64,000 nt of DNA from Scolanthus callimorphus (GCA_033964015.1 CM066923.1:21687739-21751738), one strand, 5' to 3'. Positions 9,628 through 20,875 are shown, counted from the first letter of the stretch. Notes: generated by a model not told the origin, from the sequence alone. Made by a program: numbers and translations.

Positions 9628-12600
9628 GTATGTACAGTAAAAACCCGCATAGAGATTTGAAGGTCAGGCTGGATATATAAGTTATTACATTTTTAGATGA
9701 TTTTTCTCAATGGTTTCTTAATAGGATCTTTTAAAAATTCAGAATCATCCGTTTTCAGAAAACTTTTTTCGAGATAGGTACCTCTTAGGTGTCCGTTTTA
9801 GCCAATCAAGCAACAATTTATGAATATCATATTTGTTGGTACCTTTTAGGGGTCACAATTAACTAAGCCAAGCCCTTTTTGTACCTTTTAGGGGTAAAAT
9901 CGAAAACTTCCGAGCACCCCGCTCCCAAAATAGGGGAGTGTCCCCCCCCCCCCCCCCCCCCCCCCACCCGGGCAAGAAGTGTCATCCTTTCTCGCTCAAA
10001 CTCTTTCTTTTGCGAAGATTGTACCCTCTCGACTTCCCTAAAAGTTCTTCTACTCTTTTATTTATACTTCATAAACCTATAGAACGATGGACCAGCTGAT
10101 TGCGTGGCGCTAAAGAATCTCAACCCTTCGCTCAAGACTGGTTATTATTGGATGAAAACCAAGGATAAGAAGTGGAGCAATACCTATTGCTTTATGGGTA
10201 AGAATGAGAACAGTATTTATAACGAGGAGGGCACGCTTGACGCCGTGGCGTTGATCAGGCGTTGAAATAGGAAGTACAACGTACTCCACCGTAGCGGATA
10301 GGAATAACGATATAGAGCCCGCAGCTTAATTCACCGATCCCGCATTCATTGTTCTACTCCCTAGTTACTGTTGCTACGTCGGCCAAGACAAGCCAAAATT
10401 TTACTTTGGCATAGAGCATGGAAAATACACCGACTGCATGAAAGTGCTGGAAGTTTGCTCATAGTATATGGGTTTTATATTTTCGTCACAAAAAGCTGAA
10501 GAATTCATCAAAAATCTTCGAATTTCGAGTTTGCTGCTCGGACATATTGAATTCCATAGGGAAAACTGCCCATTGTTTGGTGATTAATGCGAAGACGGGA
10601 TTGGTCTATTGATATAAGGTCGGCAGCGGCATGTAGCGGGATCAAGTCGTCGTCAGATTTTGTTCTGCCGTTTGGTATGCTTGGAATGTTCAAGGCGCTA
10701 CCTATGCTTAAAGCGTGTTGATCACGTGCAGCATGACGTACGCTTGTTTACTAGCTCGTGATCATGCCATCAAAATTTCACTGAAATAATCAAGAAATAT
10801 CGTCATTGTGTTCATTTGAAAGATAACGGTTGTTGTGAAAAGCTTTTAGTAAACCGCCTGAGTGACATATTTTCCATATCCTCACTAGAAAGGATATCGG
10901 TCAAAACAAAAGTGCTTGGAAATCAATTTGGAATAATATAATAAAATATATAATAAAAAGAAAATTACACGGTGGCTTGAAGATATGAGTTTTATGTTCT
11001 CGTGTCAAAAACAATATTTTACGAATAAGCGCATCCTCTATGTATTTTGGAGGAAGCACTGTCATGTTTTCGTGTTCTTCATTCGTTTCAAAGCAGGAAC
11101 AATCTTGGTTAAACGCTGCGTATAACACTCGGTGATCAATGGTGCAGTTTTTCCGAGTTCTTTCGCTTGGGCGTAATGTTGTCCCATTTCAGATCACGTG
11201 GTATTCCCATAAGGATTGTTTCTTTGCTTTTTCTGCAACCTCGTTCCCAGGGGTTTTCTCCGTCGTTTTTCAAAATGGCGGTTAACTCGGGAGAAGACCC
11301 TGGGGGAGGCTGAGTCACATGTTCTCATGTCCTCAAACAGTGGTCACGTGACTCAGCCTCCCCCAGGGTCTTGTGCTCGACCAACCGCCATCTTGAAAAT
11401 TACCCACAAGACCCTGGGAACGAGGTTACTTTTTCTGCTACGCACCGAAGGACATACGAATATGGAAGGAACCCAATAGAAGAAAGAATATTCAAATGAA
11501 TGCCACGTGTTCTGAAATGGGCACAACATTACGCCCAAGCAAGAGAAAATGATCCCATTTTCTCTTGGCCCAAGCCGAGGAGGTCTATTTAATTTGGTCG
11601 CCTAAAATTAGGCTTCTACAAACTAAACTAGACACTAAACAATCAGAACAAACAAATCACACAAATACTACCAATCAGACGAGCATCATTAGGGACAAGC
11701 CAGCCTAGTCCCGGGCGCTGGGTGGGCTTCTTGTGCTCGGAGATGAACCGTGAGGATGCGCGAGGGGTCTCCTGTGACGTCACGTCTTTCCAACCACAGG
11801 AAGACCACCCAGAACGCCAGAGACTATGCTGCGCTGAGGACAAGCCATATTTCTTGTCTCTGCAGCAATCCTAAAGTTCTCCAAACGTTGAGACTCCAAA
11901 ATAGAAAGTTGTTCACCACTACTGTCAACGTTCTACTCTTTGCGAAATAATATTTGATTCCCCAAATGCAAATGCTAAACGAAGAGAAGGATTACAAATT
12001 TGTGCCCGCACTTTAATAACCAAGAGTTACTTGTAGTTTTTAATTCAAGACCTACTTAGGGACCTTATCACGCCGCGAGTTTATGCGAGATAAAGCGAGA
12101 TTAGAGGGCCGAAATGGTCCAATTGAAAGGCGAGATATTAGGACAGATTTGCCAATTAGGACCTGCGAGAGAAGGCGAGATAGGGCGAGATAAGTTCCCA
12201 GAGTAGGCCTAATTCAGTTTTTGTCCCTAAGGTTGCAACGCTTCCGAACCTCTGGGCATGGAGGATGGGCGAATTCCGAACGATGCTATCACAGCTACAT
12301 CTGAAAAGTCGGTACATACTCGACCTTTTTATGGTCGTTTGAGAAACGCCAAGGCATGGCTTGCAAGTGAACCTCAGCTCAACCGGAATCAATATTTGGA
12401 GGTATAAGATATGAAGAGAATATTTTCTGGTGGGTGTATTTTTACATTACGAAACAGTTTTTGGTTTTACAGCTGAATCGATTGAGCCGGCGAGCTTGCA
12501 TTCTCGTACCCAGAGCTCCCCGGCTCATCACCTCACGGCTCACGGGGAGGCTCTGGTGACAGCCACCGACGCATGCGTAAAACAAAATGGTGGTTTTATG

Positions 12601-15377
12601 GCCTTACAATTACTTTTGGAGCATTCAATCGAAGGCATAGGTTGAAAAGACGACTAGGAAACGAATGTCAGTGTTATTTTGACAGATACGTTTTTATAAA
12701 GCGAGATTAAGCTTATTGTATCTTGTATGTACGCGTGCGCGCGATTTTAACCAATCAGCTAAGGTTATGAAATGGATGTCACCAGAGCCTCCCCTGCGAA
12801 GCAACGAGCAGGGGAGCTCTGGGTTCGAGAATGGCGCGCTTGACATTATCGATTCAATCTCGTACCCAGAGCCCGTCATCTTTTGGCCAGCGGCAAGAAT
12901 TGGGGCTCTGGGGGAATCCGATTTGTGAGCATGCGTGGTAGGTCAAAAACGTAGCGAGCTTTCACGTCATACATGCCCACCATCGTGTTTTATTTAGTGT
13001 ATTTCCATTATGACAAATAAAGAGTTAAAACTCTTGAGGGGGGGGATGGGCTTTTTTGAAAAAAAATCCTGCCCGGCCCGAAGGGCCGAAAAAAATTTCC
13101 TGCACAGCAAAATGGTGACTAAAACCCTCCTTTCTTATTGGAAAAAAAAAAGTCTCACCGCATAACAGAGGTATGAAAAAAATCTTGCACTCAACAAAAA
13201 AGCCCCCCCCCTCAAAAGTTAAATGGTCGGCCCCTAAGGTAGTAAAACGTTAACAATATTAAAGTTGCCACTGAGCATTCGCAATATGTTTCCTAAATTG
13301 TATTGCTACAATAGATCAAATCGCGCCGGAGTGTTTGAAAATAAAACCTTTCCTCAGTTTTGTGCTGCATATTTTCAACGTCGTGCTGCTTTGTTCCAAT
13401 CACCTAATTTACGAGGTGGATGTTTGCGAGTGTTGTCAGTGATACGATCGATTATTAATCGAGCGTGGAATTCCGCAATAGACTGCTTGCAGTCTCTTCT
13501 TTGGCGAACGTCCGTAAATCGAGAGAAAAGGGAAAGGGAGAGTCTGTGAGTGCCGAAGGCACGAGCGAGCGCCGAAGGCGCGAGACTCGCCAGAGGAGCG
13601 CCGAAGGCGCGACGATGGCGTGAGTGCCGGAGGCACGAGCGAGCGCCGAACGCGCGAGATAGCGCTTTCTCCCCCGTGGCGCTGCTTGTTACCCGACACC
13701 TAGATTCTCGTGAGCTGGAAATACGAGCGCGCAAACAAATAGGACTATGACTTTATTGTCGATTTACGGACGTTCGCCAAAGAAGGGGCTGCAAGCAGTC
13801 TAATTCCGCAAACGCTGGTCGAAATTGACAAAGAACTATCCCTAAACGTACAAGACTGGTGGTCTCGCTTGGGTCATATCGCACCCCCGGGTCTCCCCAG
13901 AGGACCATTGTTTTGACCACTCTCCTTAATTTCCTCCAGATCGACTTGCAGGCAAACAAGCTGATAGATGGCATAGCCACCCAAGGACGGACAGGATATG
14001 ATAGTCACGACGAGAGGGTGACGTCATATTACCTCGCCTTTAAAGATGTTAGCGGGTGGAAAAACTTCACAGAGAATGGAGATGTTAAGGTGGGTAACTG
14101 AACGACCCATCTAGATGACTAAATGGTCCCCCCTCCCCCCCTAAAAATGGCTCATTTTATGCTCCTCATTTTTGTTTAGTAAAATCGAGTTTTAAAGAGC
14201 CCGTGTCAGCCATTCCTTTGTTATTGATTTCGTTCGATATTAGAAGGCGAGAAATCTCTCAATAAACACCAGACAGCAAAGTTTCAGATTGCTCTTTATT
14301 TTTTTCCTAGAGGGCACGGTAACGAATTCTGCATTCTGATTGGTTCTTAGAGCGCGCGCGCGGGGGCAATATTTTCCTATCTCTGACCTACAGGTCACGG
14401 TAACCATTTTCGCGCGCTTGCTTTCATCGAAAAAATGAATAAGTTATTTACCGGCTTTAGGTCGGTCCGTATAGGGAAAAACTGTGACCTCGGCCTGGAA
14501 AATGTTGGCCTCGGTCAACATATTCCAGCCCTCGGTCACAGTTTTTCCCTATACGGACCTCCCAGCCGGTAAATAACATATATATATTCTCTAAATCAGC
14601 CGATGGAATTGCATAAGAGGCCCAATATATGACCGAGGTTTTCTCTACTGCGCTCGTAGTACCTTTCTACGAGTACATTCTTTAACCGCGTGTGATGTTG
14701 AAATAACAAGTACAATTCAAAGCATTAGTATCGCGATCTCGGAAAACTGTGATGAATGAAATATATTTTCAGTAAAGTGCACCGTATTACCGTAGTAGCG
14801 TAGTGGAGAGTGGGAATAAAATATATTAAAACGCTTTGAACAGAGTGTGTAGAAATTGAGCCGCGATGTTGAAAATATAGAGTAATACGATGCCGCTTGC
14901 TGAAAACCTATTTCATTCCCACTCTCTACTACACTACGACGCTAATACGGTGCAGTTAGTGCAATTTTATTCCCACTCTCCACTACGCTACTACGGTAAT
15001 ACGGTGCTGTTTGCTGAAATAGCGAAACTAGCGATATAAACGTATTTTTTTATTCATCAATGCTTTATCGATCGGATGACTGATTCGATAAGTCATTTAT
15101 AAAATTTGTGTCCGTGTTCTACTGGCATCGCCTTCGGCTCGAATCTTTATATGCCAATAGAACACGGCCACTCATTTTATAAATAGTCCTTGTGACCACA
15201 TAGCAACTAGTTCTAATATTGTTTTTTCACCAGACGTTCATGGGAAATACAGACGAGATTTCAGTGGTGAAGCATTACTTGATTCCACCAATCAGAACAC
15301 AGTATGTACGGATTAACCCGCAGAGTTGGGCCGACTGGATTGCTTTAAGAGTGGAACTCTATGGATGTAGCCTCTAG
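9311..15377 (+). CDS. Secreted PAN/apple-like and F5/8 type C (discoidin) protein
   Basis: Five exons (9311-9627, 10083-10197, 12232-12401, 13940-14089, 15234-15377) splice with consistent phases 0, 1, 0, 0 and end at TAG 15375-15377. The first encodes a hydrophobic, signal-peptide-like stretch (LFGTFLWLSQVLYF) and a cysteine-bearing PAN/apple-like module. The second has a short DCVALKNLNPS module resembling the N-terminal edge of fibrinogen-related domains. The last three form a complete discoidin domain that opens at a Cys and closes at VELYGC. Discoidin domains bind carbohydrate or phospholipid, and PAN modules bind protein or glycan, so a secreted adhesion or lectin-like role is inferred. 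The initiating ATG must lie in an upstream exon. No frame breaks were seen. Introns hold several foldback repeats. Confidence 0.82.
10083..10197 (+). CDS. Exon: short DCVALKNLNPS module
   Basis: The acceptor is ctatag before 10083 and the donor is gtaaga at 10198 (phase 1). It reads NDGPADCVALKNLNPS, then GYYWMK and TYCFM. The pattern DCxxLxxxNPS...GYYW...YC resembles the start of fibrinogen-related or intelectin-type domains. The rest of such a domain is absent, so this may be a truncated module or a linker. Confidence 0.7.
11163..11541. mobile_element. Nested foldback element
   Basis: The outer arms read cgcttgggcgtaatgttg (about 11163-11210) and its reverse complement (about 11490-11541). 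Inside, 11237-11427 is a second element with ends aacctcgttcccag / ctgggaacgaggtt. That in turn contains an inverted pair gaccctgggggaggctgag. Three inverted repeats are therefore nested. It lies in an intron of the PAN/discoidin gene. Confidence 0.75.
12060..12216. repeat. gcgagata-rich repeat, second copy at 39880-39995
   Basis: It contains cgcgagtttatgcgagata, several gcgagata units and ends aggcctaatt. A diverged copy near 39880-39995 shares cgcggcgagataag and aggcctaattt. It ends just before a discoidin-exon acceptor. Confidence 0.6.
12232..12401 (+). CDS. Exon: N-terminal part of the F5/8 type C domain
   Basis: The acceptor is gtccctaag before 12232 and the donor is gtataag at 12402. 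The first two bases complete a Gly codon with the previous exon (phase 1) and the exon ends in phase 0. The translation CNASEPLGMEDGRIPNDAIT is the classic start of a discoidin domain, followed by FYGRLRN, AKAW and NQYLE. The exon begins about 15 bases after the end of a repeat (12060-12216). Confidence 0.85.
12499..12833. mobile_element. MITE with about 60-bp TIRs, family shared with 16936-17249
   Basis: The ends read cattctcgtacccagagctc and its near-perfect reverse complement. The inverted region continues through ggggaggctctggtgacag. The interior (ggtggttttatggcc, cgactaggaaacgaatgtca) is present in opposite orientation at 16936-17249. A fragment of the same end follows at 12860-12911. 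Non-coding. Confidence 0.8.
13017..13237. mobile_element. Harbinger-like MITE, degraded left end
   Basis: The right end reads cctcaaaagttaaatggtcg followed by gcccc and TAA, matching the intact element at 23228-23464. The internal motifs cgaagggccg and cctgcacagc are also shared. The left end has diverged, so no target duplication can be paired. Confidence 0.7.
13470..13810. mobile_element. Foldback element with an array of gcgccgaaggcgc mini-hairpins
   Basis: The arms read ttggcgaacgtccgtaaatc (left 13470-13521) and its reverse complement (right 13759-13810). The centre, 13550-13665, is a run of short palindromes such as gagcgccgaaggcgcga. The element ends 130 bases before the discoidin exon at 13940. 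Confidence 0.75.
13940..14089 (+). CDS. Exon: middle of the F5/8 type C domain
   Basis: The acceptor is ttcctccag before 13940 and the donor is gtgggt at 14090. It is exactly 50 codons, phase 0 on both sides. It carries the core discoidin strand IDLQANKLIDGIATQGR, then VTSYYLAFKDVSGWKNF. Confidence 0.9.
14454..14576. mobile_element. Foldback element
   Basis: Arms of about 50 bases: ttatttaccggctttaggtc with gtatagggaaaaactgtgac, mirrored on the other side of a short spacer. It lies in the intron between the second and third discoidin exons. Confidence 0.8.
14776..15006. mobile_element. Foldback element
   Basis: The arms read accgtattaccgtagtagcg and its reverse complement (right arm about 14965-15006). 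An extra internal copy of the right arm lies near 14905-14952. It is in the same intron as the foldback at 14454-14576. Confidence 0.75.
15234..15377 (+). CDS. Last exon: C-terminal part of the F5/8 type C domain
   Basis: The acceptor is tttttcaccag before 15234, and TAG ends the frame at 15377. It carries the discoidin end HYLIPPIRTQYVRINPQSW, then ALRVELYGC. The final Cys pairs in this family with the Cys that opens the domain in the exon at 12232. Confidence 0.9.
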   Translation, partial: TFMGNTDEISVVKHYLIPPIRTQYVRINPQSWADWIALRVELYGCSL

Positions 15378-15454
15378 ATGAGAATGAACACTAACTATAC
15401 ACACATCGGCATACGTCTGGCCTAGACGGAACGCTAGCGCAGTCTATTTCTAGA

Positions 15455-15870
15455 AAACACAAACCCGAAAGCGCATGAATATTTCTTCATTGCATGTCAG
15501 AAACAAAACAGACCTCTAGAAAGCACAGCCCTGAAAGCGCATAAACATGACATTAGATCGTTTCTATGACAATCAGAATCGAAATTAATTGATCAAGCGG
15601 TAACGACCTAACGGCACGGCTCATTGCATTCCGCGCGTGAATATTTCATTGCTTGTCAGAAACAAAACAGATCTCTAGAAAGCACAGACGTGAAAGCGCA
15701 TAAAACATTACATTAGATCTTTTCTATGACAATCAGAATCGAAATTAATTGATCAAGCGGTAACGACATAACGGACGGCTCATTGCACGGGGCGCGTGAA
15801 TATTTCATTGCTTGTCAGAAACAAAACAGGCCTCTAGAAAACACTGACGTGAAAGCGCATAGTCTAAAAC
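15455..15870. repeat. Tandem repeat of about 160 bp, three copies
   Basis: The motif gaatatttc starts at 15477, 15639 and 15798. Each copy continues with gtcagaaacaaaacag and ctctagaaa; the first two also share gaaattaattgatcaagcgg. It begins about 80 bases after the discoidin stop codon. Confidence 0.85.
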
Positions 15871-15969
15871 ACGACGACCTAGGCTCCCTTATTTGCACGA
15901 AACAAAACGCTGGTCACGCACAAAAATTTTACATTTGTAGTGGGTTGTTTCAAGAACACTTATTCATTG

Positions 15970-16353
15970 TCATACATAAAGTGTTTCGGACGTGACATCT
16001 AGTCGAGCCCATTTAGCGAGGGTATCTGTAGCATGCCTGTAGTATATGGATTGCAAAGTGGGACTGTAATAAAGATGATCGTTCCAGAACGAGATATTGT
16101 CAATCGTCTCCCCTTGAATAATAGGATTTCGTCCCGGAACTAATACTTCTGCCAATGAGAAGGCGCTAAATTCATCATCCAATGATAGGGGCCCCGAAGC
16201 TCCGCCTTTGGGACTGACGTTTTTGATTAATAGAACTGAGAATCCTAGTGAGTGTCCCCAGGGTGAAGTTATCAGCAAGAAACAGAGCAAAACTAGAATC
16301 ACTGAGGCTGCCACTGAAATAACCTTCACACATGGTTCGAAAACACAGAAACT
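15970..16353 (-). CDS. Possible small secreted or type II membrane protein exon, weak
   Basis: On the minus strand an open frame of about 127 codons runs from 16353 to a stop at 15970. It has no ATG; the first possible non-ATG start is GTG at 16329. Residues near the start form a strong hydrophobic segment, SVILVLLCFLLITSPWG, followed by a soluble stretch with PGRNPIIQGETIDN and FWNDHLYYSP. The composition looks protein-like, but no family is recognised and no splice site was confirmed. It could be a terminal exon or chance. Confidence 0.25.
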   Translation of the reverse strand, partial: SFCVFEPCVKVISVAASVILVLLCFLLITSPWGHSLGFSVLLIKNVSPKGGASGPLSLDDEFSAFSLAEVLVPGRNPIIQGETIDNISFWNDHLYYSPTLQSIYYRHATDTLAKWARLDVTSETLYV

Positions 16354-16935
16354 TCACCTTGGGACCAGGGTAAGCTGTAATGTTCTAACTGTAAAATATT
16401 CAAGCGTCCCCTGTCCACATCGAGTCTAGGTTCTCTTCCTTTCACACACTGTTCCTTCCCTAGTTTAGTAGGAATCCAATCTTGAGTCCTTGTCCTCCAA
16501 ACATGTAGATTATCGCCTCAACACAAGATGACGCCACTCGTGCAACGACTGGGAAAGTTTGCCAAACTTGTTGTAACTAATTACATGGTTACGTTCTAAA
16601 TCACTTGATTGGTGTTTGTGACGTTGTTGTGTTCTATTCGTCTTGCAGCTCTCTGGGTCGCGCGCACATTTTGCAATTCTAAAGACGAGTTCGTTGCTAG
16701 CTACGAAAGGGCTAAAATACGTTCACGCTTCATTTTCCAACTCCACGAATGAATAGTGAGCAATACAAGGTTTCGCCCTTTATAAAAATGTTCAACTGCG
16801 TGTCCTATCAATTCAATTAGAAAGCGCGCTTTTCTCTTTCTTAAAAATGGTTGGACTGAAGGAAAACCCCAAATTTTAAACCCAAGGACGTTTTGAAATA
16901 TGAAGCACATCAATGCCTTGCACACCTTGACACTA

Positions 16936-17249
16936 AAAGCCCACAGCTCCCTGGCTCGTCGCCTCGCAGGGGAGGCTCTGGTGACATCCATTTGAGGGCC
17001 TTCGCTGATTGGCTGAAATGGCACGCACGCGTACATAAAAGTAGCTCAATCTCGCTTTATAAAAACGATTCTGTCAAAATAACACTGACATTTGTTTCCT
17101 AGTCGTCTTTTCAACCTATGCCTTCGACTTGGACGCTTTAAAAGTAATTGGGAGGCATAAAACCACCATTTTCTTTTGAGCATGCGTCGGTGGCTGTCAC
17201 CAGAGCCTCCCCCGCGAGGTGACGAGCCGGGGAGCTCTGGGTACGAATG
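16936..17249. mobile_element. MITE, second copy of the 12499-12833 family (opposite orientation)
   Basis: The right end reads gagctctgggtacgaatg, and the interior matches the other copy in reverse complement. The left end has diverged. Confidence 0.75.
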
Positions 17250-17567
17250 TAAAAGCTGCAATCGCACGCCAAGCAAAAACCACGGATTTCTTAATACTCG
17301 TAAACATGCCACGTGACACGCCCTGCGGCGGGTAACTTTCAAAAGCAACTACTGAATATGTAGCAGGGTTTATCCATTGACATCCTCCTGTGGCACTTCG
17401 TCCAAGGGCAGTAGGACTATGGTGTTTGTACTGCTACTCCATGGGCTCCGGAGGAATGCCTTGGACTGGCAGACACGTGTGTTCATACACGAAATGATAC
17501 CGCATCACCCCTGTACCTCCATTACGTCAATGGCATTGAGAAAAGAGCGTAAAGTCGGCTCAATGCG

Positions 17568-17790
17568 TAAAGCAGGCTTTTCACTAGTGAGTAAGCGGAA
17601 ACGGAGAAGGAGACGAAGACGTAAGAGCTTACGTTTGTGTAAAAATCGTCGTGACAGTAGCGACGTAACCTTCCGTTCTGCTACCTTCACGCTTACGTCT
17701 CCTTCTCCGTCTTCGTTCTTTGATTTTCACACGAAGCAAGCGTCCTGACGTCTCCGTCCCCGCTTACTTTACTAGTGAAAAGCCGGCTTA
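17568..17790. mobile_element. Foldback element
   Basis: The ends are ggcttttcactagtgagtaa and, in reverse complement, ggcttttcactagtaaagta. The interior contains mirrored gagaaggagacg / cgtctccttctc segments. Confidence 0.75.
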
Positions 17791-18439
17791 AAGGCCCATA
17801 GTCAACCTGGAACCTTTGCGCTTTGTTTTTAGGACATTTGCACTATTGCGTCATTTGACTACGACTACTAGAATCCTTTGCAGTTTTCTTTTCTTATGCA
17901 GATAGACCGCTATTGGAAACAATTGGCGGTAATTGCGCGAACAAAAGGGACAACGCAAAGGTTTCTGGTAGTCGTAGTAAAATATTTCCTATTGGATCTA
18001 TTGTTATTCAACAGTGATTGGCTGATACTGTAGGTCCCAAAGGGGTTCCTATTGTTCTTCGCATTTCACAAGTACAATCTGAAAATTTGCATCGAATTTT
18101 CAACTGCGTTTTATTCTTGTGTGCCTGCAATGCGGCTTGGGCGCTTGTGGGTTGTTAGTCAATAAAGTAGATGTACATGGAGTGCTTTGAGTGTTTTAGA
18201 AACGCCGTGAGTAGCACGGTTCTCTTCAGGAGATAAAGAAAGATGCCGTCAGCGCGTCTCTCAATGAAGGGGAACACTGAAGTGTCTCGGAAGCCAAAGC
18301 TCCTACCATCATAAAACCGGAGACCAATGATTTTGGCTAAGGTCAGTATCATGCAAAATTTCCTTAAATATCGTAGTTTCTCCACTTCAGTCCTAGCCTT
18401 CCACGCCGGTACTCCTCCCACACATGTCCTTGTATTTAA

Positions 18440-18611
18440 GCAATAAAAGTACTTTCCGCGTGCTCTCTGCTTTCTTACAAACACGAGGGGGATGTTGGGA
18501 GAACTGATCAAAACTTGAAAGACACGAGCCGAAGGCGACGTGTCAGTTCGACCAACATTCCCCGAGTGTTTGTAAGAAACCAGAGAGCACGCAGAAAGTA
18601 TTTTATTGCTT
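18440..18611. mobile_element. Foldback element related to window start
   Basis: The left arm 18440-18505 and right arm 18546-18611 share cgtgctctctg and cttacaaacac in inverted orientation. The right half matches positions 1-110. Confidence 0.7.
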
Positions 18612-18856
18612 TTAGAAAATAACATACACACGCGCGACAGCGTTGCGTGACAATCGTGTTTCTCAGGTCTCTTACAAACACGCTTTTTAACCAATCAGAA
18701 TGCGCACATTCACAATACAACATAGGTGTTGTTTTCTAAATGTTTTCAAGTGTTTTGTATTAATGTTTTTGTGCGTGCATGTTGTGTCAATTGTGCCTTT
18801 AATTTTAGCCCATGAAACGTTAAGAACATTGTGTTTTAAGGGGTTTAGGCTTGAGC

Positions 18857-19150
18857 TAAACGCCGCGCTACTGCCGTGTCGAATTCAATTGCGATAGCGC
18901 GACTCTAGCGCGGCAGTTGATCTAAACCTCGCGCCAGCGTCGAACTTCATGATTTGGAAACGTTTCGAACTTTCTGTGACATGTATAATAAGACCAGGAT
19001 GCCCAGCCAAACTTTTAATTGACTTCTTCACGGCAGAAGCCGATTTTTCGACACTAGCGCGGCAGTGGTTCTAAGCGTCGCGCTACTGCCGTGCTACAGT
19101 CGAACTTAATTCATCGAATTGAATTCCACACGGCAGTAGCGCGGCGTTTA
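18857..19150. mobile_element. Foldback element with about 33-bp TIRs
   Basis: The ends read taaacgccgcgctactgccg (18857) and its reverse complement ending at 19150. Two more cgcggcag motifs lie inside. A Harbinger-like MITE follows directly at 19151. Confidence 0.75.
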
Positions 19151-19378
19151 GGGGTGGACCATTAGAAATTGGGGGAGGGGGGGTGGCAATTTTTTTGCGC
19201 ATGAATTTTTTTTTCGGGGATCAGGTTGTGCAAGAAATTTTTTTCGGAATTTATATCATGTTTTTTACTAGCTTGGATCTCTGCAAGATTTTTTTTTTTT
19301 TTTGGAAGGATTGCCCTTGCTCGAATTTTTTTGGGGGAATTGCCACCCCCCCTCCCCCAATTTCTAATGGTCCACCCC
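19151..19378. mobile_element. Harbinger-like MITE, TTA target duplication
   Basis: The TIRs read GGGGTGGACCATTAGAAATT and its inverse. They are flanked by TTA on both sides (19148-19150 and 19379-19381). The interior is made of T-runs. A 3-bp TWA duplication with G-rich ends is the PIF/Harbinger hallmark. Confidence 0.75.
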
Positions 19379-19894
19379 TTAGCCCAGGCCTTAATCCATC
19401 AGTTGATCGCGCGTTGTGATTCGCTTCCCGATCCTGAACTTTTTAAGTGAGTTCTCCGTGTCTTGCTAATAGTCCGTCACTAATTGCATGACTGGCGCGG
19501 CACGATTCGGTGCGATTAATATGAGGTATTACTAGACCTCGTTAATAGCTAGTTCAAGTAGATTGCTCGTCAGGAAGATGTTCGTCTCCGGCACGACACT
19601 TTTGCTACCATGCAGACATGGACTGAATCCATGCAGACAGTGTTTGAGGAAGTAATCAGGCGTTTCTTTTTTATGATTTCCTCGCAACACAATTAATATC
19701 CATCTACAAGGCGACAATCTGATTTTATCCTCTTAAATTAGCCATTCCGAACGATTTTTGTTGCAAAGCAAAGCGTCCCAGATCATGTTCTAAAAAAAAA
19801 ATTCTTGCCTGCCTAAACCTGCGAAAAAAGTCCGGTATCTCACGCTGGACCTAGTGAGCAACAATCCTTCGCGCACCGCGATGTGAGATCAGCT

Positions 19895-20060
19895 GGAAAA
19901 CATGCACTAGCTGGGTCACGTGACCCAAATCCAATACATTCTGAGTAAAATCTTGAAAATTCATCTCTCTACCACTTGCTCCAGGTTAGAGATATTATGC
20001 TGAAACTTCAGTTTCTGACTAATATCAATTCGTTCTTTGTATTTCTTAAATTGATTTTTT
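19895..20060. repeat. Half of the foldback seen at 61348-61697
   Basis: It shares ctgggtcacgtgacccaaat and gctgaaacttcagtttctga with the complete inverted element in the IFT57 gene. Confidence 0.65.
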
Positions 20061-20472
20061 CAGCGCGCCTCATGTATTCTGTCCTTAAGGAGGCTTCGAT
20101 TTGAACACTTTGCTCTTTGGCGTAGGGCGGTAATCGCAGAAATTTTTATGTCCGACCTCCCGTTTCGGAAGTTCCAATCTGCAGTACCTGGATCGAGGGA
20201 ATCGAGCTGAGTTTCGATGCATGCATGGGCTCACGTGTGCTGATTTTCAAGTCTAAAAAAGAAATTCCGCTCTAGAAGTGCTAATAAAGTCATCAGTATT
20301 ACCTGATCTGTGGTAAATCTCATCAGCGGCGGCTATCAGCCGGCTAATAGGAAATTTACACGGAACGTTAAGTTGCTGCATTTTTAATAATTCTACAACA
20401 GTTTAGCAGCTTCTTTCGATCGCACAACTGACCACAAACATCACTCAGGGGTTTTGCAAAATCTATCGATTT

Positions 20473-20522
20473 CCTAATGCAAATGAACTTAGACAATAGT
20501 TTCTTCATTTGCATTAGGAACG
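20473..20522. repeat. Octamer-containing hairpin, copy 1
   Basis: Perfect 17-base arms ttcctaatgcaaatgaa / ttcatttgcattaggaa lie around a 16-base loop. Each arm contains the POU-factor octamer ATGCAAAT. Confidence 0.8.
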
Positions 20523-20875
20523 GCTCTTGATTTGGCCGCCGGCGTATTTCCTAGGCCTCGACAGATGTTTGATTCAGGGAACGCTTTGAAAACACAATTT
20601 AAGTTTATTAATCGGTGCAGAGTTACTGCCATTTTCATAATTCTGCGAACTCCCACTGGACATTTCCGAACGCCAAACTGCGCTTTGTCTTCCGTCAATC
20701 AAACCTTTTAAGTCAAGTCCACGCATGTTTTCTGAATATTGTACCATAAAATGCAAACTAAAAATAGGAAAAAAATCCATGCACCTGTCTATCTTAAAAG
20801 TGGGAGTTTGCAGAATTAGAGCAGTTGACTTGATGAGTATCGAAAACTAAACGCAAATACAAAACCACTAAGGAA

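Noticed and set aside
10370..10464. Cysteine-bearing frame reading CYVGQDKPKFYFG
   Set aside because: It looked like an exon after 10083-10197, but its acceptor phase does not match. The true next exon at 12232 fits in phase and completes the discoidin domain.
13375..13734. 119-codon minus-strand frame rich in SRAFGARS-type repeats
   Set aside because: Translation of the gcgccgaaggcgc palindromic array inside a foldback element.
18155..18694. 179-codon minus-strand frame
   Set aside because: It runs through a foldback repeat shared with the window start, with no recognisable domain.
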